Below are positions 5,659 to 9,236 of a stretch of 9,236 nucleotides of DNA, in pieces. The translations under genes and the position numbers were made by a program. The notes beneath the pieces were generated by a model. That model worked only from the letters and a program-made list of their open reading frames with translations. It did no database searches and was not told the origin of the DNA. Numbering within the stretch: position 1 is the stretch's first letter; every line of letters begins with the position of its first letter. Where the stretch lies: the NCBI GenBank assembly GCA_024225875.1, contig JAAEMD010000064.1, forward strand, positions 1 through 9,236, given 5' to 3'. This DNA comes from a bacterium (GTDB taxonomy: Bacteria; Margulisbacteria; Marinamargulisbacteria; JAAEMD01).

Positions 5659-7833
5659 TCAGTTTAGTTCCGATATTGCATTTGCTTTAGAAAGCAGCCC
5701 TGAATATCTATTTTTCACATCATTATTTTTTACAGCAACAGCTATTGCTTTGGTAGTACCTACAAGAACGACCAGTTTTTTACCTCTGGTCACTGCCGTA
5801 TACAATAAGTTTCTGCAAAGCAGCATATAATGACTGGTATGCACAGGAATAATGATACAGGGACATTCGCTGCCCTGATACTTATGAACAGATACAGCAT
5901 AAGATAATACAAGTTCATCTAATTCAGAAAATTCATATTTTATTTCTTTACTATCGATATTTACAAATAATTTTTGATCTACTTTATCAATTTTAGAAAT
6001 TATTCCAATATCACCATTAAAAACCTGTTTGTCATAATTGTTTCTAACCTGCATAACCTTATCTCCAGCAGCGAAGCATTTTCCCAGTTTAAGCAGTGGT
6101 TCATCGCAAAGATTTAATGATTTTTGTAAAGTTTCATTCAAACTAATAGTTCCAATAATCCCTTTTTTCATTGGGCTTAACACTTGAATATCTTCAAAAG
6201 GATCATAATTATATTTATCAGGTATTCTTCTGGTTACAAGATCAACAATTATTTCATTTATTTTTTCCGGGTCAGCTTCTTTTATATAAAAAAAGTCACT
6301 ATCAGGATATATTGTAATATCAGGAAATAAACCTGAGTTGATTCTATGGGCATTAACAATAATTTTTGATTTTTTTGCCTGCCTGTAAATTTCTGTTAGT
6401 TCTGATACTGATATTTTATTTGATGACATAAGATCTTTGAGTGTATTTCCCGCACCTACACTTGGCAGTTGATTTATGTCGCCTGCCAGAATCAGCTGTG
6501 CTGTATCAGGTATTGCTTTTAATAAATTGTACAACAAAAAAGTATCTATCATACTTGCTTCATCTACAATAATGACATCACATTTTAGAGGGTTATCCCT
6601 GTTGTTTTTAAATCGGCCAGTACTAAAATCAAATTCTAAAAGACTATGAATAGTTGAGGCTTTGGCAGCAGTTATTTCTGTTAATCTTTTAGCTGCCCGC
6701 CCAGTAGGGGCTGATAGTAATATTTTGTCTGTTATTTTAGATAATATCTTGATAATAGAGTTAATAATTGTACTTTTACCGGTACCAGGACTTCCTGTAA
6801 TTATATGTATTTTAGAGACCAGAACAGTTCCCAGCGCTGCTTTTTGAGCTTGAGCAAGTTTGATATTCAACTTTTTTTCCACCCACTCAATGGCTTTATC
6901 TATAATTATTGTTCTGATATTAGATTTTGAACCAAGCAACCTGTTTATTTCTTTGACAATACCTGTTTCAGACACATAAAATGGTTTTAACCATATAAAA
7001 TCTTCTGCTTCCCTGTCATTATGAACTAATGGTTCTATTACAATTCTGTCTTCACTTTGCAGAGTTGAGAGTCTAGCAGAAATTTTTGGCAAATCCACTT
7101 CCAGTTTTTCTTTAGCTGTATTAAGAAAATCTAAAACAGGGAAGCAGGTATGACCATCATTAGACAGCTCTGAAAGGGTAAACTCGATACCAGAATCTAT
7201 TCTTTTACTGGAATCTTTAGTTATACCCATTGCAAGTGCAATTTTATCTGCTGTTTTAAAGCCTATTCCAAAAATATCTTTTGCCAGGTGATAAGGGTTG
7301 TCCTTAACTTTATCTATACTGGCATCTCTGTATGTTTTGAAGATTTTTTGAGCATAAGAAGGATTAACACCATACTGCTGTAAAAAGATCATTACTTCTC
7401 TAACAGCTTTATGTTCTTCCCAGCAGGCTGTTATCCCTGCAACTCTAATCCTGCCAATACCGTTTACTTCCAAAAGCTTTTCCGGTGACTGGTCAATTAT
7501 ATTTAGTGTATCAACCCCGAATTTCTTTACAATGCGAGCTGCATAAATATTACCAATCCCTTTAATTAAACCTGAACTAAGGTATTTTGTTATCCCAATA
7601 ATATCTGCCGGAGCATCGATACTATAGTTTTTAACATCAAACTGCCAGCCATAAACAGGATGGTTTTTCCAGAAACCAGTACACCGGATAGTTTCTCCTG
7701 GTTGAATATCGGGCATTGAGCCAACAATACAGGTAAGGTCTCGTTTCTGAGGTTCTTTTAAACTGGCGACAGTAAAACCTGTTTCCATGCTTTGAAAAGT
7801 TATTCTTTCTATATATCCTTTTACCTGCTCCAT
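5659..7833 (-). CDS. recD2: RecD2-type ATP-dependent 5'-3' DNA helicase (SF1B)
   Basis: Helicase of 724 residues, a normal RecD2 length, that unwinds DNA 5' to 3' without RecBC; roles in repair and replication-fork maintenance are known for the family. An OB-like N-terminal domain (4-72) separates it from RecBCD-type RecD, and is followed by helix-hairpin-helix repeats (KGIGNIYAARIVKKFG, 91-106; VNGIGRIRVAGI, 123-134). The motor shows Walker A GSPGTGKST (347-355, Lys353), motif Ia APTGRAAKRL (375-384), TIHSLLEF, Walker B VDEAS (423-427), motif III GDINQLPSVGAG (451-462), LTEIYRQ (479-485), YAVSVHKYQGSE (645-656) and LYTAVTRGKK (677-686). The start MEQVKGYIERITFQ fits family starts, though no Shine-Dalgarno sequence is seen. 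No recB or recC is nearby. As I recall, chlamydial RecD2 shares phrases such as KRDLT-IVG and SPSYAQKI-KTY; this memory is unverified. Confidence 0.96.
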   Translation of the reverse strand: MEQVKGYIERITFQSMETGFTVASLKEPQKRDLTCIVGSMPDIQPGETIRCTGFWKNHPVYGWQFDVKNYSIDAPADIIGITKYLSSGLIKGIGNIYAARIVKKFGVDTLNIIDQSPEKLLEVNGIGRIRVAGITACWEEHKAVREVMIFLQQYGVNPSYAQKIFKTYRDASIDKVKDNPYHLAKDIFGIGFKTADKIALAMGITKDSSKRIDSGIEFTLSELSNDGHTCFPVLDFLNTAKEKLEVDLPKISARLSTLQSEDRIVIEPLVHNDREAEDFIWLKPFYVSETGIVKEINRLLGSKSNIRTIIIDKAIEWVEKKLNIKLAQAQKAALGTVLVSKIHIITGSPGTGKSTIINSIIKILSKITDKILLSAPTGRAAKRLTEITAAKASTIHSLLEFDFSTGRFKNNRDNPLKCDVIIVDEASMIDTFLLYNLLKAIPDTAQLILAGDINQLPSVGAGNTLKDLMSSNKISVSELTEIYRQAKKSKIIVNAHRINSGLFPDITIYPDSDFFYIKEADPEKINEIIVDLVTRRIPDKYNYDPFEDIQVLSPMKKGIIGTISLNETLQKSLNLCDEPLLKLGKCFAAGDKVMQVRNNYDKQVFNGDIGIISKIDKVDQKLFVNIDSKEIKYEFSELDELVLSYAVSVHKYQGSECPCIIIPVHTSHYMLLCRNLLYTAVTRGKKLVVLVGTTKAIAVAVKNNDVKNRYSGLLSKANAISELN

Positions 7834-7848
7834 AACTTATTTATTTAC

Positions 7849-7936
7849 TATACACTTTGTGCTTATTTATTATCTTAAAAAACTTCTGTGAATTATTCAT
7901 AGATTTAAAGCCTGCCATTTCTTATAATCTGCTGTA
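7849..7936 (-). repeat. Degenerate copy C of the palindromic element, 88 bp
   Basis: Bases 7897-7921 align with 5592-5614 of copy B with 21 matching columns of 25 (two mismatches, two single-base gaps), sharing AGATTTAAA, GCC and TTTC in order. The outer end reads TACAGC on the minus strand, one base from TATAGC, at the expected distance less two bases. Orientation is the same as copy B. The inner end is shortened by about 28 bases and may end at TATA (7849-7852), which also yields a TATAGT box 13 bases before the recD2 ATG. The core similarity is firm; the borders are not. Confidence 0.5.
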
Positions 7937-7990
7937 AACAGTCATCCAGATGTACTGGCCAGCAGCAAAAGTGTCTGCCGGCCTGTGTGG
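7929..7990. other. GC-rich structured patch between recD2 and the channel gene
   Basis: This stretch stands out from its AT-rich surroundings. CTGCTG (7929-7934) faces CAGCAG (7960-7965), an inner hairpin CCAG-ATGTA-CTGG lies at 7946-7958, and GCCGGC occurs at 7977-7982. It lies just after the channel gene stop on the minus strand, where a terminator would be expected, but no T-tract follows. The decamer TGTACTGGCC (7951-7960) is identical to the centre of element copy A (4422-4431). Confidence 0.35.
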
Positions 7991-8003
7991 AAACTAAATA
8001 TAT

Positions 8004-8906
8004 TTATAGAGCTGTTTTTTCATTATTTTTATAATATCGTACTGTTGGATAAGCAAATGAAATATCAGAGTGCTGGTTAAATTCCTCCAGAACATTTTCC
8101 CATACAGCATGTTCAGATTCACGACGATTACGTGGTTCACAAAGATAACGAATAGTTAATACAGGACCACTATCTTCTACCCTGCAATAGACAATAGGTG
8201 TAAGCTTTGAGTAAAAGATCATATATCTTTTGCTTGCCTTTTTTATTCTTTTTTCTGCTGGCTTACTTAAGTGTTTGGAGTGCTTATTAGCTATATTCTG
8301 TAATATTATTTTGGCTTTTTTCCAGTCACTTTCAAAGGTAATGAGAATAGAAATCTCGTTCCATATATGTTGAAAACCTTTGCTGTAATTTGCCAGAGTA
8401 TTTTTAAACAGCCTGCCGTTAGGTATATGGATTACCCTGCCTGTACTTTGTTCTTTATAAACCCAGTTACCTATCTCCAGCAAAGTAAACTGAGATATTC
8501 TTATATCAATAACATCTCCTGCATGTCCGGCGATTTCTATTCTGTCACCAATAGAAAAAGGTCTCTGGATAAACAAAAAAATACCGCCAAATAAATTAGT
8601 TATCGGTTCTTTTAAAACAATTACCAGTCCTGTGGAAAGTAAAGCAAAAAAGGTTGCTATGGATTGAAAGCTGATAAACCAGACTTTTCCTGCAAGCAGA
8701 ATAGTAAAAACAATAGTTACGTATTTTAATACTCTACTCCATATATATTGATTCCTCTGACTCTGAACCTGTCTCCATAATATTCGGGAGATCAGCCAGT
8801 GCAAAAGCCATAAAGTAATAACAATAACAAAAGTATTTAATAAGCGAATCTGGTTATCAGGAGATAAACCCAGTGATTCTTGTAAAATATATATTAAGTT
8901 AAACAT
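8004..8906 (-). CDS. Small mechanosensitive channel, MscS family
   Basis: Inner-membrane channel that opens on membrane tension to release solutes during hypo-osmotic shock. From ATG 8906 it has 300 residues, close to E. coli MscS (286). Using numbering from that ATG (subtract 13 from a GTG start), helices lie at about 22-43 and 59-79, and the pore helix TM3 at about 81-114, with STGLVIVLKEPITNLFGGIFLFIQRPF followed by SIGDRIEI as in MscS (the segment spans 91-125, quoted in part: STGLVIVLKEP, NLFGGIFLFIQRPF). The beta domain includes HIPNGRLF (160-167), matching the IPNG of MscS. The C-terminal vestibule part (about 180-300) is polar and Lys-rich, ending NNEKTAL. ATG 8906 is preferred because AGGA lies upstream (12-base spacing, slightly long); the GTG at 8945 would add 13 residues. 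Pore TM3 here is less Gly/Ala-rich than in E. coli MscS, so gating may differ. Confidence 0.93.
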   Translation of the reverse strand: MFNLIYILQESLGLSPDNQIRLLNTFVIVITLWLLHWLISRILWRQVQSQRNQYIWSRVLKYVTIVFTILLAGKVWFISFQSIATFFALLSTGLVIVLKEPITNLFGGIFLFIQRPFSIGDRIEIAGHAGDVIDIRISQFTLLEIGNWVYKEQSTGRVIHIPNGRLFKNTLANYSKGFQHIWNEISILITFESDWKKAKIILQNIANKHSKHLSKPAEKRIKKASKRYMIFYSKLTPIVYCRVEDSGPVLTIRYLCEPRNRRESEHAVWENVLEEFNQHSDISFAYPTVRYYKNNEKTAL

Positions 8907-9236
8907 AATGTATTTTTTCCTGTGAAAATAAACTGGATAGTTCACTGCAGTTAATATTCTGCAATAAGCCGGCAGGTACTTTCCTCATAATTCAACACAA
9001 CCTTATATTTGTATATTAATAAAATACTATAAAATAGTTCAAGTTTTATTTTATATCAATAAACGGATAATTTTATAAACATAGATAAAAATACAAATAA
9101 TCCATTAAAAAAGCAAACATCCTTTAATATATATAATATATCAAAAAAACAGTCTTTTAAAATCAATCATTAATAAAGTATTATATTAATTCAGCTTAAC
9201 TATATTTAATTTTATAAAACAAATATGTTTATATAG
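8907..9236. other. AT-rich non-coding region upstream of the channel gene
   Basis: No credible coding region is visible on either strand. Near the gene, TGCAG (8946-8950) and CTGCA (8959-8963) form a small dyad around TTAATATT, followed by GCCGGC (8968-8973). The rest is nearly pure A/T, with runs such as 9123-9141 that offer many chance TATA boxes. It is best read as upstream regulatory DNA for the channel and possibly for a gene beyond the window edge. Confidence 0.6.
9013..9042 (-). promoter_or_regulatory. Weak candidate promoter for the MscS-type gene
   Basis: On the minus strand TTGAAC (9037-9042, 5/6 letters in the key TTGA part) is followed after 18 bases by TAATAT (9013-9018, 4/6). 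Transcription would begin near 9006, about 100 bases before ATG 8906. Chance cannot be excluded in this composition. Confidence 0.22.

Noticed and set aside
2147..9137. 14-base identity TTAATATATATAAT at 2147-2160 and 9124-9137
   Set aside because: Pure A/T low-complexity sequence, expected by chance in this composition.
9000..9236. Possible origin or phage attachment site in the AT-rich right end
   Set aside because: No DnaA-box cluster, iterons, tRNA fragment or duplicated core; just A/T-rich DNA.
1..9236. CRISPR array, tRNA, rRNA or riboswitch
   Set aside because: No regularly spaced repeats, no cloverleaf-like sequence and no recognisable conserved riboswitch core were seen on reading both strands.

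Overview
This 9.2 kb window is AT-rich (about one third G+C by eye) and carries ordinary, densely packed bacterial genes. The secreted type II asparaginase, whose C-terminus runs almost in register with E. coli AnsB as I remember it, and the SrkA-type kinase both point to a gammaproteobacterium. The low G+C, a RecD2 helicase that reminds me of chlamydial and amoeba-associated homologues, and an unrecognised protein with an SV40-like basic cluster would fit a host-associated lineage. That last step is inference, and no rRNA or other taxonomic marker is present.

Layout. At 2-853 (+) lies the C-terminal part of a family 4 type glycosyltransferase, cut by the window edge. It converges on a secreted asparaginase (979-2046, -). 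The asparaginase is divergent from a LysR-type regulator (2321-3220, +), and the 274-bp spacer holds a perfect T-N11-A dyad with repeated TATCAGA half-sites, which is the classic arrangement of a LysR regulator beside its target. The regulator abuts, with no bases between the stop codons, an unrecognised 361-residue protein (3221-4306, -). Three more minus-strand genes follow: an SrkA-like protein kinase (best start at 5506), the RecD2 helicase (5659-7833) and a small MscS-type channel (best start at 8906). The last 330 bases are very AT-rich, non-coding by eye, and probably upstream regulatory DNA.

The most unusual content is not a gene. The spaces between the last four minus-strand genes contain copies of a previously unnamed (to me) short palindromic element. 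Copy A (4376-4492, 117 bp) has 27-bp imperfect terminal inverted repeats (22/27). Copy B (5516-5631, 116 bp) lies in inverted orientation; its first 47 bp match copy A at 40 of 47 positions, the outer 20 being identical. Copy C (7849-7936) is a degenerate, shorter relative. The ends read TATAGC...GCTATA, so the element resembles a MITE with TA target duplication, comparable in size and style to neisserial Correia elements. Copies A and B bracket the kinase gene. Copy B reaches to within 10 bp of the kinase ATG and supplies the apparent N-terminal extension seen if a GTG at 5575 is used as the start.

The genes do not form one pathway. Asparaginase plus LysR is a probable regulator-target pair (periplasmic asparagine use). 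The kinase, helicase and channel are stress or maintenance functions.
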